Of a DNA stretch of 64,000 bases, positions 45,274 to 55,124 are shown in pieces. The notes under the pieces are model-generated. The model was not told the origin of the DNA. It did not search any database and was given only the letters and a program-made list of their open reading frames with translations. Source of the stretch: Micromonospora sp. CP22 (GTDB lineage Bacteria > Actinomycetota > Actinomycetes > Mycobacteriales > Micromonosporaceae); assembly GCF_009712475.1 (NCBI RefSeq), contig NZ_VCJO01000002.1:248001-312000 (forward strand). Direction: 5' to 3'. The position numbers and the translations under genes are program-made. The number at the start of each line of letters is the position of its first letter. Position 1 is the stretch's first letter.

Positions 45274-46494
45274 GTGGTGGCTGGTGAGGGCGGGAAGAGC
45301 AGCTCGGAGGAGCCGTGGCCGGTACGCGTGGTCAGCCAGAAGATCGGTGCCTGGGTGGCCCGGCTCGGGTGGGTGTGGGTCGACGGGCAGGTGGCGCAGA
45401 TCAGCCGACGGCCCGGCGCCAGCACCGTGTTCCTGACCCTGCGTGACCCGTCCGCCGACCTGAGCCTGACGGTCACCACCAACCGCGACGTCCTCGACTC
45501 CGGTGCGCCGGAGCTGCGCGAGGGCGCCCGCGTGGTGCTGCACGCCAAACCCGAGTTCTACGCCGCCCGGGGCACGCTCAGCCTGCGCGCGGACGAGATC
45601 CGCCAGGTCGGTCTCGGTGAGCTGCTCGCCCGGCTGGAGAAGCTCAAGAAGCTGCTCGCCGCCGAGGGGCTGTTCGACCGGGCCCGCAAGCGCCGACCGC
45701 CGTTCCTGCCGCAGCGCATCGGGCTGATCACCGGTCGGGCCAGCGCCGCCGAACGGGACGTGCTGACCAACGCCCGTCGCCGCTGGCCGGCAGTGGAGTT
45801 CCGCACGGTGAACGTGGCGGTGCAGGGACCGAGCGCCGTTCCCCAGATCGTGGACGCGCTCAGGGTGCTCGACGCGGACCCGAGCATCGACGTCATCATC
45901 CTGGCCCGTGGCGGAGGTGGCATCGAGGATCTGCTGCCCTTCTCCGACGAGGCATTGTGCCGGGCCGTCTTCGCGTGCCGTACGCCGGTGGTCAGTGCGA
46001 TCGGCCACGAGACGGACGCACCGCTGGTCGACTATGTGGCCGACGTCCGGGCGTCGACCCCCACCGACGCGGCCAAGCGGGTGGTGCCCGACCTGACCGA
46101 GGAGGTACGCCTGATCAAGCAGGCGCGGCACCGGCTGCACCGGGCCGTACACAACCTCGTCGACCGGGAGTCCCACCGCATCGACGCGCTGCGCTCCCGG
46201 CCGGTGCTGGCCCGGCCACAGGTGATGGTCGAGCAACGGGCCGCCGACGTGGCCGCCCTGCGCCAGCGCGCCGGTCGCTGCCTGGATCATCGCCTCGCCA
46301 TCGCCAGCGACGATCTCCGGCACAGTCTGGCCCGGCTGCGCGCCCTCTCGCCGGCCGCCACCCTCGACCGTGGCTACGCCATCGTGCAACGCGCCGACGA
46401 TCAGGTCGTCCGCGCGGCCGCCGAGGTGGCCGCCGGTGATCCGCTGCGGGTACGCCTCGCCGACGGTGAACTGTCCGCCACGGTCGACACCTGA
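45274..46494 (+). CDS. xseA: Exodeoxyribonuclease VII large subunit
   Basis: A 406-aa nuclease subunit that degrades single-stranded DNA with XseB. An N-terminal OB-fold ([25 protein letters not shown]) is followed by the catalytic core with [42 protein letters not shown] and [27 protein letters not shown], then the coiled-coil tail and the terminal [11 protein letters not shown] strand. All are family signatures. The length is at the short end, as usual in actinobacteria. xseB follows after 56 nt. Confidence 0.95.
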   Translation: MVAGEGGKSSSEEPWPVRVVSQKIGAWVARLGWVWVDGQVAQISRRPGASTVFLTLRDPSADLSLTVTTNRDVLDSGAPELREGARVVLHAKPEFYAARGTLSLRADEIRQVGLGELLARLEKLKKLLAAEGLFDRARKRRPPFLPQRIGLITGRASAAERDVLTNARRRWPAVEFRTVNVAVQGPSAVPQIVDALRVLDADPSIDVIILARGGGGIEDLLPFSDEALCRAVFACRTPVVSAIGHETDAPLVDYVADVRASTPTDAAKRVVPDLTEEVRLIKQARHRLHRAVHNLVDRESHRIDALRSRPVLARPQVMVEQRAADVAALRQRAGRCLDHRLAIASDDLRHSLARLRALSPAATLDRGYAIVQRADDQVVRAAAEVAAGDPLRVRLADGELSATVDT

Positions 46495-46550
46495 CCCGGA
46501 CGGTGGTGCGGTCGTCCGGGGTGTCGGGTGGTTGTGCTGAGATGGGTGCG

Positions 46551-46772
46551 ATGACTGACGAGAAGACCAGCGGGTCGGACGAGCGGCTCAGCTACGAGCA
46601 GGCCCGCGCCGAACTAGCGTCGGTGGTGGAGCGGCTGGAGGCTGGCGGCACCTCGCTGGAGGAGTCGCTGGCGTTGTGGGAGCGCGGCGAGGCGCTGGCG
46701 GTCGTCTGCCAGCGCTGGCTCGACGGTGCCCGGGCCCGCATCGACGCCGCCCGGCCCGACCCGGCGACCTGA
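46551..46772 (+). CDS. xseB: Exodeoxyribonuclease VII small subunit
   Basis: A 73-aa helical hairpin protein: [20 protein letters not shown] followed by [26 protein letters not shown] matches the XseB family. It binds the coiled-coil tail of XseA. Start at ATG 46551; ATG 46542 is possible. The last codons and stop lie in a 38-bp tandem duplication. Confidence 0.92.
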   Translation: MTDEKTSGSDERLSYEQARAELASVVERLEAGGTSLEESLALWERGEALAVVCQRWLDGARARIDAARPDPAT

Positions 46773-46821
46773 CCCGGCCGAGCGCCGCCCGGCCCGACCC
46801 GGCGAGCTGACCGGGCCGAGC
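46746..46821. repeat. 38-bp tandem duplication across the xseB stop
   Basis: Units 46746-46783 and 46784-46821 share all but two bases and contain GCCCGGCCCGACCCGGCG. The first carries the xseB stop codon. It lies between the convergent xseB and lipoprotein genes. Confidence 0.8.
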
Positions 46822-46854
46822 GGGCGTCGCCACGGCGTCCACCACGCCCCGGGC

Positions 46855-47685
46855 TCAGTCGAACAGCTGGTACAGCTCCGGCGGAGCCTCGACGACCTGG
46901 TCGGGCGTGGGCTTGGTCGCCTCGGTCGCGTTGCCGTAGTCGGAGTACGTCACCTTGATCTCCTGCCCGGCGGCCCGGCCGGCCTCCGGCAGCCGGATGA
47001 CCAGCTCGGTGAGTCGCCCCTGAGCGTCGGTCGTCGCGGTGAACGGCACGGAGTTCGCCTCCGCGCCGAGCGTCGTGATCAAAGTCGGGTCGAGCGACCC
47101 GGCCTCGGCCGCCTTCGACAGGTCGAGGGTGCCGCTGTACGCGCCCTCACCGGTCCGGCTGACGTCGGTGACCGCCTGGGTCAGTGCCTCGCTGCCGGCC
47201 GGGTCGATCTTGTCGAAGTCGAAGCCGAGGCTGCGGTTGCCCCGGATGCGGTTCTGGTCGAGGTGCTGGTACTTGCCGAGGTTGAGTCGGTCCACCCCGG
47301 GCACGCTGGTGGCCGCCTGGCCCTTGAGGTCCAGCTTCACCCAGCTGTCCGGCTTGGCGTGGACGAGATCGAGGCCGATCGCCAGGTCGTCGGTCGGCTC
47401 GCCGAGGCGTAGCCGGATCTCCGCGCTCTGGCTCGGCTGGTGCACCTGCCCCTCGGCGGTCGAGCCGGCACCGGACATGCTGAACCGGAAGTTGCCGTTG
47501 CGGATCTCCCGGGTCGAGTCCAGCAGCGCCTGCTTCGCGTCGGCGTCCGCCTCGGGGGCGGCACCGCTGGCGGTGACGGACGGCGTGGCGGTCGGCCCAG
47601 CGTCACCGGTGGTGGTGCAGGCGGCGACTCCGGGCGTGAAGATGGCGACGGCCACGAGGCCGGCGCTCAGTCGTCGAACGGTCAT
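46855..47685 (-). CDS. LppX/LprG-like lipoprotein (copy 1)
   Basis: A 276-aa lipoprotein (lipobox PGVAAC). The mature domain has the plan of the LppX_LprAFG family: an N-terminal helix (AKQALLDSTREIRNGNFRFSM), repeated strands with a VHQPSQSAEIRL segment, WVKLDL and a final long helix region, forming a lipid-binding cradle in family members. Mycobacterial relatives carry triacylated lipids to the outer envelope; here the cargo is unknown and no P55-like exporter lies nearby. It is a paralogue of the next upstream gene (SDYGNATEATKPTPDQVVEA versus GDYGSATEAQKPPADQVIEA). Confidence 0.75.
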   Translation of the reverse strand: MTVRRLSAGLVAVAIFTPGVAACTTTGDAGPTATPSVTASGAAPEADADAKQALLDSTREIRNGNFRFSMSGAGSTAEGQVHQPSQSAEIRLRLGEPTDDLAIGLDLVHAKPDSWVKLDLKGQAATSVPGVDRLNLGKYQHLDQNRIRGNRSLGFDFDKIDPAGSEALTQAVTDVSRTGEGAYSGTLDLSKAAEAGSLDPTLITTLGAEANSVPFTATTDAQGRLTELVIRLPEAGRAAGQEIKVTYSDYGNATEATKPTPDQVVEAPPELYQLFD

Positions 47686-47813
47686 CGGTGTCTCCCAGCA
47701 GGGTCATCCGGCGCGTTCTCGCCCCGGAGGCTGCTCTCCTCTGTTCCCTGCCACCCGCCCGCGCAATCACCCGGCCCCGGACGCGTCCCCGACCCCGGTC
47801 GCCGGAACGCGAA

Positions 47814-47841
47814 GCGGGGGTGGGCTTGCGCCCACCCCCGC
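47814..47841 (-). terminator. GC-rich hairpin after lipoprotein copy 2
   Basis: A perfect 12-bp stem pairs 47814-47825 (GCGGGGGTGGGC) with 47830-47841 across a TTGC loop. It lies 16 nt after the stop of the gene at 47858 in its direction of transcription. No long U tract follows. Confidence 0.65.
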
Positions 47842-47857
47842 AGCACTGCCGTTGGAC

Positions 47858-48655
47858 CTACTTGAACATCTCGTAGGTCTGCTCGTTCGCCTCGATGACC
47901 TGGTCCGCCGGGGGCTTCTGCGCCTCCGTCGCCGAACCGTAGTCGCCGTAGGTGATCTTGACGTCCTGCGCCTTCGCCTCGCCAGCCGCCGGGATGGACA
48001 GGACCAGCTCGTTGATCCGGCCCTCGGCGTCCAGCTTCGCGGTGAACGGGACCGACTTGGCCTGGTCGCCCAGTTCCTTGAGCAGGTCCTGGTCGGCCGC
48101 GACCGAATCCTCAACCTTGGTCAGGTCGAAGGTGCCGCGGTAGGTGCCCTCGCCGGTCTTCTCCACGTCGACGAGGCCGTCGAACATGCCCTTGGCGTCG
48201 GTCGGGTCGGTGCCGTCCTTGAAGATGTCGAGGTTCTTGGCGCCCTTCGCCTTGGCGGCGTCGAGGTGCTGGTACTTGTCCTTGAAGGCGTCCATCCCGG
48301 GGATGCCGGCGAAGAGGTCGCCCAGGTCGACCTTCACCCAGGTGTCCGGCTGGATCTGGATGAGGTCGAAGTCCATGGTGAAGTCGTCGCCACCCACGGT
48401 CATCGTCATCTGAGCGCTCTTGCTGGGCTTGTGCACCGTGCCCTTGCCCGACATCGAGTCAGCCTCGATGGAGAACGTGAAGTTGCCCTCCTCCAGCCCC
48501 TTGGTGGAGGCGACCAGCGCCGCCTTCGGGTCGGACGGAACGCCCGCGTCGGACGCCGTGGAGGACGAGTCGCCGCTGGAGTTGTTGCAGGCGACGAGGG
48601 CGGGAACGAGCAGCGTGGCGGCGATGAGGCCGACGCTCCACCGTCGAATGTTCAC
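47858..48655 (-). CDS. LppX/LprG-like lipoprotein (copy 2)
   Basis: A 265-aa paralogue of the downstream lipoprotein, with lipobox ALVAC and a mature domain of the same layout (LVASTKGLEEGNFTFSIEAD, WVKVDLGDL, PADQVIEANEQTYEMF). Copy 2 is richer in Lys and Asp and copy 1 in Arg and Leu, so the pair is old enough to have diverged. GTG 48655 has GAAGAGAG upstream. Each gene seems to have its own terminator and promoter rather than forming an operon. Confidence 0.75.
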   Translation of the reverse strand: MNIRRWSVGLIAATLLVPALVACNNSSGDSSSTASDAGVPSDPKAALVASTKGLEEGNFTFSIEADSMSGKGTVHKPSKSAQMTMTVGGDDFTMDFDLIQIQPDTWVKVDLGDLFAGIPGMDAFKDKYQHLDAAKAKGAKNLDIFKDGTDPTDAKGMFDGLVDVEKTGEGTYRGTFDLTKVEDSVAADQDLLKELGDQAKSVPFTAKLDAEGRINELVLSIPAAGEAKAQDVKITYGDYGSATEAQKPPADQVIEANEQTYEMFK

Positions 48656-48745
48656 AGATTGTCTCTCTTCAAGCCGGGAATCCTGGCCGGTCGAAACCGG
48701 CAAGGCATCGAACCCGGGGAGCGTAGCGGACCCGACCGACAGAAA

Positions 48746-48775
48746 GGGGGCACCACCGCCGATCGGAGCGCCCCC
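48746..48775 (-). terminator. Intrinsic terminator after the DUF4245 gene
   Basis: On the minus strand GGGGGC pairs with GCCCCC and is followed at once by TTTCTGT. It lies 25 nt after the stop of the gene ending at 48800. Confidence 0.65.
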
Positions 48776-48799
48776 GGGGCCGTCCCGGGCGCGGCCGGA

Positions 48800-49426
48800 T
48801 CAGTCCACGGCAATGGCGAGGGCCCGCAGCTCGTTGTCCCGGGCGTCGCCGACGACGATCACCGTACGCTCCGGCTGGAGCAGCACCAACGCCTGCTCGT
48901 TGCCCCGGGCCGTGTAGCGCTGCCAGGTGCTGGACCCGAGGTCGGTCTGCCCCTGCGGCCGCCCCTCTTCGGTCAACTCGATCGGCAACAGCCGCTCCGG
49001 CGGCACGTCGCTCTGCACGAGTTGCAGGCCCCGCCCCTCGGGGGTGACATATCCCACCCGCAGGACCGCCCCGCCCTCTGCCGTGCGGTAGCTCGCGCGT
49101 ACGGTGCGCCACCCGTCGCCCAGTGCGGCCGGTTCGCTCACCGGGAACGCACCCGCCGCCCTCGCCTGCTCGAAGGCGGGCGTGGGATCGACAGTGGTCG
49201 GCTGGTCCCCACCGAGGAAACCCCGGTAGAAGGCGAGCAGCAGGACGATCGGGATCAGCAGCACCAGCAGCGAGATCGCCATGTCCCGGGGGGACCGGTC
49301 GGATTTCACGGCGGCGGGCGGCGGCACGGGTTGGTCGGCTGCCCCCGGCGTCGCCCCGGACTCCGCAGCGGGTGCGGGCCCAGGCTGATCAGCGGGTACG
49401 CGGTCGGCAGGCTGTGCAGGTTCCAC
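48800..49426 (-). CDS. DUF4245 domain protein
   Basis: A 208-aa bitopic protein: a Pro-rich cytoplasmic start, one transmembrane helix (AISLLVLLIPIVLLLAFYRG), and an outer DUF4245 domain with LGDGWRTVRASYRTAEGGAVLRVGY and WQRYTARGNEQALVL. The function is not known. It is commonly divergent from glpX in actinobacteria, as here. GTG start. Confidence 0.87.
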   Translation of the reverse strand: MEPAQPADRVPADQPGPAPAAESGATPGAADQPVPPPAAVKSDRSPRDMAISLLVLLIPIVLLLAFYRGFLGGDQPTTVDPTPAFEQARAAGAFPVSEPAALGDGWRTVRASYRTAEGGAVLRVGYVTPEGRGLQLVQSDVPPERLLPIELTEEGRPQGQTDLGSSTWQRYTARGNEQALVLLQPERTVIVVGDARDNELRALAIAVD

Positions 49427-49570
49427 CCCGCCATTCTGGCAGCCGCCCGACCGGCGGTATCCCTCCCATCACCGCCCCGGCCCGGCCGCGCGTCCGCCAT
49501 CGTGTGAGGATCAGGACCGAAGCCGGCAGCGCCGGCCCGCCCCGCACCGCCGCGAGGAGGAGCCGTTCAC

Positions 49571-50602
49571 ATGACCACTACCAGGACGCGAATTCCCCAG
49601 AACCTCGACCGCAACCTCGCCCTCGATCTGGTCAGGGTCACCGAGGCGGCAGCGATGGCCGCCGGCCGGTGGGTCGGCCGGGGTGACAAGGAGGGCGGCG
49701 ACGGCGCCGCCGTCGACGCCATGCGCAAGCTGATCAACTCGATCCCGATGAAGGGCGTCGTGGTGATCGGCGAGGGCGAGAAGGACAACGCCCCGATGCT
49801 CTTCAACGGTGAGGAGGTCGGCGACGGCGACGGCCCCGAGGTGGACGTCGCGGTCGACCCGATCGACGGCACCACCCTGATGAGCAAGGGGATGCCGAAC
49901 GCCCTCGCGGTGCTGGCGGTGGCCGAACGGGGTGCGATGTTCGACCCGAGCGCGGTCTTCTACATGGAGAAGCTCGCCGTCGGCCCGGCGTACGCGGACG
50001 TGGTGGACATCGAGGCCGGCACCGTGGAGAACCTGCGCCGCATCGCCAAGGCCAAGGGCACCAGCGTCTCCGAGGTCACCGTCTGTGTGCTCGACCGGTC
50101 CCGGCACGACGGCCTGGTCGACGAGATCCGCCGCACCGGCGCCGGCATCCGCTTCATCTCCGACGGCGACATCGCCGGTGCGATCGCCGCCGCACGGGGA
50201 GAGTCGGACGTCGACGTGCTGATGGGCATCGGCGGCACCCCGGAGGGGATCACCGCCGCCTGCGCGCTCAAGTGCATGGGCGGCATGATGCAGGCCAAGC
50301 TCTGGCCACGGGACGACGCCGAACGCGAGAAGGCGATCGCCGCCGGCCACGACCTGGACCGGGTACTCACCACCGACGACCTGGTCACCGGCGACAACTG
50401 CTTCTTCGTGGCCACCGGCATCACCTCCGGTGACCTGCTGCGCGGGGTGCGGTACCGGGCTGGCGGGGCGTACACCCAGTCGATCGTGATGCGCTCCAAG
50501 AGCGGCACGATCCGGGTGATCGACTCGTACCACCGGTTGGAGAAGCTGGCGCTCTACTCGGCGGTGGATTTCGACGGCCGACCGCTGGACGAACAGGCTT
50601 GA
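49571..50602 (+). CDS. glpX: Fructose-1,6-bisphosphatase, class II
   Basis: A 343-aa Mg/Mn-dependent phosphatase of gluconeogenesis. [38 protein letters not shown], split over the usual positions, holds the metal ligands; [16 protein letters not shown] is the phosphatase signature, and [19 protein letters not shown] the substrate loop. As in mycobacteria it is probably the main FBPase, since no class I gene is seen here. GAGGAGGAG lies just upstream of ATG 49571. The stop overlaps the next start (TTGA). Confidence 0.96.
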   Translation: MTTTRTRIPQNLDRNLALDLVRVTEAAAMAAGRWVGRGDKEGGDGAAVDAMRKLINSIPMKGVVVIGEGEKDNAPMLFNGEEVGDGDGPEVDVAVDPIDGTTLMSKGMPNALAVLAVAERGAMFDPSAVFYMEKLAVGPAYADVVDIEAGTVENLRRIAKAKGTSVSEVTVCVLDRSRHDGLVDEIRRTGAGIRFISDGDIAGAIAAARGESDVDVLMGIGGTPEGITAACALKCMGGMMQAKLWPRDDAEREKAIAAGHDLDRVLTTDDLVTGDNCFFVATGITSGDLLRGVRYRAGGAYTQSIVMRSKSGTIRVIDSYHRLEKLALYSAVDFDGRPLDEQA

Positions 50603-51624
50603 GCACCCTGACGGCGACCCGGCCGACGGTGTCGGCGGGTCGCCGGCTCGGCGCGGTGGCGCTGGCGACCGTGGCCGGGGTCGGGGTGGCGACGCAGTCG
50701 CGGATCAACGGCGAGTTGGGCGTACGCCTCGGCGACGGGCTCGCCGCCGCCGTCATCTCGTTCGGATCGGGCCTGGTGCTGTTGCTGGTGCTGGTCCCGG
50801 CCACCGCTGCCGGGCGGCGCGGGCTGGCGACGCTGCGGACCGCCCTCTCCCGGGGGACACTTCGCCCCTGGCAGTGTCTCGGCGGCGCCTGTGGCGCGTT
50901 CCTGGTGTTCAGCCAGGGGGTCACGGTCGGCACCCTGGGAGTCGCGGTGTTCACCGTGGCGATCGTGGCCGGCCAGTCCGCCAGCAGCCTGCTCGTCGAC
51001 CGGGCGGGGATCGGCCCGGGTGGCCGCCGCCCGGTGACCGTCGCCCGGTTGGCCGGCGCGGTGCTGACCGTGGTCGCGGTGCTGGTGGCGGTCGGCGACC
51101 GGATCGGTCAGCCGGCGATCCTCGGTCTGGCGGTCCTGCCGCTGCTGGCCGGGGTGGCGGTGGCCTGGCAGCAGGCGGTGAACGGCTGGGTGCGGGTGGC
51201 CAGCGACAGCACGTTGACCGCCACGCTGGTGAACTTCGCCGTCGGTACGGCGGTGCTCCTGGCCGCGTTCGTGGTCAGCCTCGCGTTCCGGGGCCTGCCG
51301 CCCGGCGGGCTCCCCTCCGATGTCTGGCTCTACCTCGGCGGACCGGTCGGCGTCACCTTCATCGCGGTGGCCGCCGCAGTGGTCCGCCTCACCGGCGTGC
51401 TGCTACTCGGCCTGGCCACCGTCTCCGGACAGGTGGTCGGTGCGGCGCTGCTGGACCTGCTGCTGCCCGCTGCGGCGCGGCCCGACGGGACCACCCTGCT
51501 CGGCGTCGTGCTGACCCTGGCCGCCGTGGCGATCGCGACGCTCGGCGGACGGGTCAGGGCATGGTCATCGAGGACTCGGAGCGGTACGGCCCGTCGAGGT
51601 CGGACCGGCGTCGACGGAAGATGA
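50599..51624 (+). CDS. DMT-superfamily transporter (DUF606/YdcZ type)
   Basis: A 341-aa protein with ten hydrophobic helices in two similar halves, each with a small-residue-rich start ([20 protein letters not shown] and [18 protein letters not shown]), as in the DUF606 branch of the drug/metabolite transporters. The substrate is unknown. It starts on TTG overlapping the glpX stop. The last 25 or so residues are basic and unlike the family; they run through the 3' end of the convergent rhomboid gene, giving a 71-bp overlap. Confidence 0.85.
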   Translation: MSTLTATRPTVSAGRRLGAVALATVAGVGVATQSRINGELGVRLGDGLAAAVISFGSGLVLLLVLVPATAAGRRGLATLRTALSRGTLRPWQCLGGACGAFLVFSQGVTVGTLGVAVFTVAIVAGQSASSLLVDRAGIGPGGRRPVTVARLAGAVLTVVAVLVAVGDRIGQPAILGLAVLPLLAGVAVAWQQAVNGWVRVASDSTLTATLVNFAVGTAVLLAAFVVSLAFRGLPPGGLPSDVWLYLGGPVGVTFIAVAAAVVRLTGVLLLGLATVSGQVVGAALLDLLLPAAARPDGTTLLGVVLTLAAVAIATLGGRVRAWSSRTRSGTARRGRTGVDGR

Positions 51625-52207
51625 TCGCCGCCACGATGCCGCCGAGCAGCCCGAACAGGTGCCCCTGCCAGGAGATCCGTTCGTCGGTGGGCAGCACCCC
51701 GGCCAACTGGCCGCCGTAGAGGAGCCCGACCAGCAGGAACACGGCGAAGTTCCACCAGCTCCGCTCGAAGATGCCCCGGGTGAGCAGGATCCCGAGGTAG
51801 CCGAAGATCACCCCGCTGGCTCCGACCACGATCGTGTTGGGCGAGCCGGTGAACCACACGCCGAGCCCGCTGACCAGGACGATCACCAGGGTGGACCAGA
51901 GGAAGCGCCGAGCGCCCGCCGCCAGCACGAAGGTGCCGAGGAGGATCAGCGGGATGCTGTTGCTGTAGAGGTGGTCGAACCCGTGGTGCAGGAACGGTGA
52001 GAAGAAGACGCCGTCCAGCCCGTCGAGGCGCTGCGGGATGATCCCGGCTGCGGAGTCGAACCCGGCGCCGAGCCAGACATCGAGACCCTCGATCAGGAAG
52101 AGCACCGGCACCACCGCGCACATGGCGACGAACGCCCGACCGATGGACGCGTAGAAGGCTACGGTGCCGAACCGGTAGGGGTCGCCACTTCCGGGGAGCA
52201 GGGTCAC
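51554..52207 (-). CDS. Rhomboid family intramembrane serine protease
   Basis: A 217-aa protein with six helices. The nucleophile is in VVGASGVIFGYLGI (GASG) and the His in WQGHLFGLLGGIVAA; HHGFDHLYSNSIPLILLG is the N-terminal rhomboid motif. It cleaves membrane proteins within or near the bilayer; the substrate is not evident. GTG 52207. It is convergent with and overlaps the transporter gene. Confidence 0.93.
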   Translation of the reverse strand: MTLLPGSGDPYRFGTVAFYASIGRAFVAMCAVVPVLFLIEGLDVWLGAGFDSAAGIIPQRLDGLDGVFFSPFLHHGFDHLYSNSIPLILLGTFVLAAGARRFLWSTLVIVLVSGLGVWFTGSPNTIVVGASGVIFGYLGILLTRGIFERSWWNFAVFLLVGLLYGGQLAGVLPTDERISWQGHLFGLLGGIVAAIIFRRRRSDLDGPYRSESSMTMP

Positions 52208-52307
52208 CCGTCAACAGCTATCAGCAAACGCGGGCAGCCGCCACTCTTCCCGAGACGCGACACAGCGGCGGGGTGCGTTCGTCCGCGCCCCGCCGCTGTG
52301 ATTCGGC

Positions 52308-52985
52308 TCAGTAGTAGCCCTTGTTCTGCGAGTGTGTCCACGCCCCGCAGGGGGTGCTGTATCGACCCTTGATGTAGCCGAGCCCCCACTTGATCTGGGT
52401 GACCGGGTTGGTCTCCCAGTCCGAGCCGACCGAGGCCATCTTGCTCCCCGGGTACGCCTGCGGAATGCCGTACGCCCCGGAGGAGCGGTTACGGGCCTTG
52501 TGGTTCCAGCCGCTCTCCTTCTGCCAGAGCTTGTCCAGGCAGGGGAACTGGTCGATCTTGAAGCCCGCGTCGATCATGAGTGCGCAGCCGACCTTCCGGT
52601 TGCCGCTGTACTCCTCGCAGGACTCGGGGATCGGCCCGTCGTACGGCTTCGCGGCTCGGGCGGCGGCCTCCTTGGCAGCCTTCTCGGCGGCCTTCCGGCG
52701 GGCTGCCTCCTCGGCCTTACGGGCCTTCTCGGCGGCGGCCTTGGCCTGCTTCCGGACCTCGGACGCCTGCTGACGGGCGGTGCGGACCTGGCGGGAGACC
52801 GTCTCCTCCTGCCGGTACTCGACGTTGACGTCGATCTCGCTGACGCTGCCGGCCACCTGCTGCTGGCCTGGATTCGAGCGTTGCGACTGGCGGTCCTCGC
52901 TCAGGTAGAAACCGCCGGCTACACCCACCGAGAGCAGCGCGACGGCTGCGGTGCGGGCGGCGAACCGGCTCCACGGCCGACTCAC
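52308..52985 (-). CDS. Secreted lytic transglycosylase-like protein with coiled coil
   Basis: A 225-aa exported or anchored protein. N-terminal hydrophobic segment (TAAVALLSVGVAGGFYLS), then a highly charged Ala/Lys/Glu coiled coil (residues about 70-120), then a lysozyme-like domain with the catalytic Glu in LWQKESGWNHKARN, SSGAYGIPQA and WGLGYIKGRYSTPCGAW. It should cut peptidoglycan glycan strands, as resuscitation-promoting and related actinobacterial proteins do. The start is GTG with GAAGGGA upstream. Some 235 nt upstream lies a CRP-like palindrome. Confidence 0.88.
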   Translation of the reverse strand: MSRPWSRFAARTAAVALLSVGVAGGFYLSEDRQSQRSNPGQQQVAGSVSEIDVNVEYRQEETVSRQVRTARQQASEVRKQAKAAAEKARKAEEAARRKAAEKAAKEAAARAAKPYDGPIPESCEEYSGNRKVGCALMIDAGFKIDQFPCLDKLWQKESGWNHKARNRSSGAYGIPQAYPGSKMASVGSDWETNPVTQIKWGLGYIKGRYSTPCGAWTHSQNKGYY

Positions 52986-53219
52986 GAAGTGATCCCTTCG
53001 TCGGGTTCAGGGACGCGGCGCGCAGCGACCGCACTGGGTCGTGACGCGCCACGGGCGCCCGTGGCCGGCTTGCCGGCCACCGTGGACGCACCTGTCGTAT
53101 CCCGGCGTCCTCCGTCGTCCTGGTGGCGACGAACGATCACCGACGATGCGGGAGGTGCGTGGGCGCCCGTGGGACACAATCGCGCACAGTGAGGCGGTTG
53201 GGAAACCACGGACCCCAAT

Positions 53220-53235
53220 TGTGACGTGGGTCACG
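53220..53235. promoter_or_regulatory. CRP-like (cAMP receptor protein) operator
   Basis: TGTGACGTGGGTCACG matches the TGTGA-N6-TCACA consensus at 9 of 10 positions. It lies in the 283-nt gap 52986-53268 between phoH and the transglycosylase gene, which are both on the minus strand. No gene is seen in the rest of that gap. CRP-type regulators (Rv3676, GlxR) control resuscitation-factor genes in relatives, so control of the transglycosylase is plausible. Confidence 0.6.
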
Positions 53236-53268
53236 CCATATTTCCCTGCGAAACGCCCAAACCGCCCG

Positions 53269-54684
53269 TCAGGTCGGGATGTCCTCCAACAGGTCCGTCA
53301 CCATCGCGGCGATAGGCGAGCGCTCCGAACGGCTGAGCGTCACGTGCGCGAAGAGCTGATGACCCTTCAGCGCCTCGATCACGGCGGTTACCCCGTCATG
53401 GCGCCCGACGCGCAGATTGTCCCGCTGCGCGACATCGTGGGTCAGCACCACCCGGGAGCCCTGACCGATCCGGGAGAGCACGGTCAGCAGCACACCGCGC
53501 TCCAGCGACTGCGCCTCGTCGACGATGACGAACGCGTCATGCAAACTGCGGCCCCGGATGTGGGTCAGCGGCAGCACCTCCAGCAGACCGCGTGAGGTGA
53601 CCTCCTCCAACACGTTCTCGTGCACCACCGCGCCGAGGGTGTCGAAGACCGCCTGCGCCCAGGGCGACATCTTCTCCGCCTCCGAGCCGGGCAGGTAACC
53701 CAGTTCCTGCCCGCCGACGGCGTACAGCGGGCGGAAGACGATCACCTTCTTGTGCCGGCGACGTTCCATCACCGCCTCCAACCCCGCGCACAGCGCCAGG
53801 GCGGATTTGCCGGTGCCGGCCCGACCACCGAGCGAGACGATGCCGATCGACTCGTCGAGCAGCAGGTCGAGCGCGACCCGCTGCTCGGCCGAGCGCCCGT
53901 GCACGCCGAACGCCTCCCGGTCACCACGCACCAGCCGTACGGTCTTGTCCGGCAGCACCCGGCCGAGCGCCGAGCCTCGCGACGAGTGCAGCACCAGCCC
54001 GGTGTGGCAGGGCAGACCCGCCGCCGCGTCCACGTCGATGGCCTCTCCCGCGTAGAGCCGGGCGATGTCGTCCTCGACGAGTTCCAACTCGGCCATTCCC
54101 GTCCAGGTCGGGTCGCTGGCCTGGCCGTGCCGGTACTCGTCCGCGCGCAGCCCCACGGAGGCGGCCTTGACCCGCAGCGGCATGTCCTTGCTGACCAGGG
54201 TCACCTCCCGCCCCTCAGCGGCGAGGTTCAACGCGACGGAGAGGATCCGGGCGTCGTTGGACTCGTTGCGGAAACCCGGCGGCAGGACGCCGTCGTCGGT
54301 GTGGTTCAGCTCCACCCGCAGCGTGCCGCCGACGTCGTTGGCCGGCACGGGCCGGTCCAGCCGGCCGTGTCGCACCCGCAGTTCGTCCAGCATGCGCAGC
54401 GACTGTCGGGCGAACCACCCCAGCTCCGGGTGATGCCGCTTGCCCTCCAGTTCGGAGATCACCACCAGCGGAAGCACCACCTCGTGCTCGTCGAAGCGGT
54501 GGAACGCCGCCGGGTCGCTGAGCAGAACGGAGGTGTCCAGCACGAAGGACTGGCCCGCTGGGCGGGGCTCCCGGGGATCGGCCGAACCGGCGGCCGCCGC
54601 ACGGCGGCTCCGGGTGCTGCGGCGGGTCGTGGTAGTCGCGGCCGGGCCCTGGTCGGCACCGGCGGTCGTACGGCGAGTCGTCAC
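53269..54684 (-). CDS. PIN domain-PhoH ATPase fusion
   Basis: A 471-aa protein with a basic, Thr/Arg-rich start. A PIN nuclease domain follows ([53 protein letters not shown], with the acidic residues in place). The second half is a PhoH P-loop ATPase (Walker [14 protein letters not shown], Walker [16 protein letters not shown]). PhoH2 proteins of this design are RNA helicase/RNases. GTG 54684 chosen as the start nearest the domain with normal spacing; longer frames are low-complexity. No antitoxin-like phoAT gene lies directly upstream. Confidence 0.92.
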   Translation of the reverse strand: MTTRRTTAGADQGPAATTTTRRSTRSRRAAAAGSADPREPRPAGQSFVLDTSVLLSDPAAFHRFDEHEVVLPLVVISELEGKRHHPELGWFARQSLRMLDELRVRHGRLDRPVPANDVGGTLRVELNHTDDGVLPPGFRNESNDARILSVALNLAAEGREVTLVSKDMPLRVKAASVGLRADEYRHGQASDPTWTGMAELELVEDDIARLYAGEAIDVDAAAGLPCHTGLVLHSSRGSALGRVLPDKTVRLVRGDREAFGVHGRSAEQRVALDLLLDESIGIVSLGGRAGTGKSALALCAGLEAVMERRRHKKVIVFRPLYAVGGQELGYLPGSEAEKMSPWAQAVFDTLGAVVHENVLEEVTSRGLLEVLPLTHIRGRSLHDAFVIVDEAQSLERGVLLTVLSRIGQGSRVVLTHDVAQRDNLRVGRHDGVTAVIEALKGHQLFAHVTLSRSERSPIAAMVTDLLEDIPT

Positions 54685-54988
54685 AGGCCTGCTCCGGCGG
54701 ATGGGCACCCGGCCACCCGCGGTCCGCCTCCTCCGGATGCCCGGCTGACACGGGGTCGGATGCGGGCCCCGTGCGCGAGGTCGCAGGCCGGGCGGGCCGG
54801 CTGGCTCGGGACAACCCCGCGCCATGCCTAGACGCTAGCTCCCCGCACCCGTCCCGGCTAGTGCGTCTCCTGGACACCGCACCGGGCCACGCCTCCCGGC
54901 CGCGCCGGATCCCTGGTGACGATCTGCGGCCGGACGGCGTCGGCAACCGGCGGCGTACGGCGTAGCACTGGCCGCCAGCAGGGGTGAA

Positions 54989-55027
54989 CCGGCCGGGATG
55001 CATGCCCCCTGCGCGCATCCCGGCCGG
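54989..55027 (-). terminator. Perfect 13-bp hairpin in the gap upstream of phoH
   Basis: CCGGCCGGGATGC (54989-55001) pairs with 55015-55027 across a 13-nt loop. It lies about 100 nt beyond the end of the gene at 55125 in its direction of transcription. The gap 54685-55124 holds no other feature I can support. Confidence 0.5.
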
Positions 55028-55124
55028 TGGGACCACCGCCACCGGTCTGACGTGGCCCCGCGGCACCACCTGCGAAGAGGCGTACGCGCCGCGCGTGTGG
55101 ACGGGCCGGAGCCCGTCGACCGGT

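Noticed and set aside
47039..49507. Long plus-strand open frame across the two lipoproteins and DUF4245
   Set aside because: No domain or credible start; the minus-strand genes have lipoboxes and paralogy.
52986..53268. Possible ydaO (cyclic di-AMP) riboswitch upstream of the transglycosylase
   Set aside because: Such riboswitches precede muralytic genes in actinobacteria, but I could not find the conserved core sequences here.
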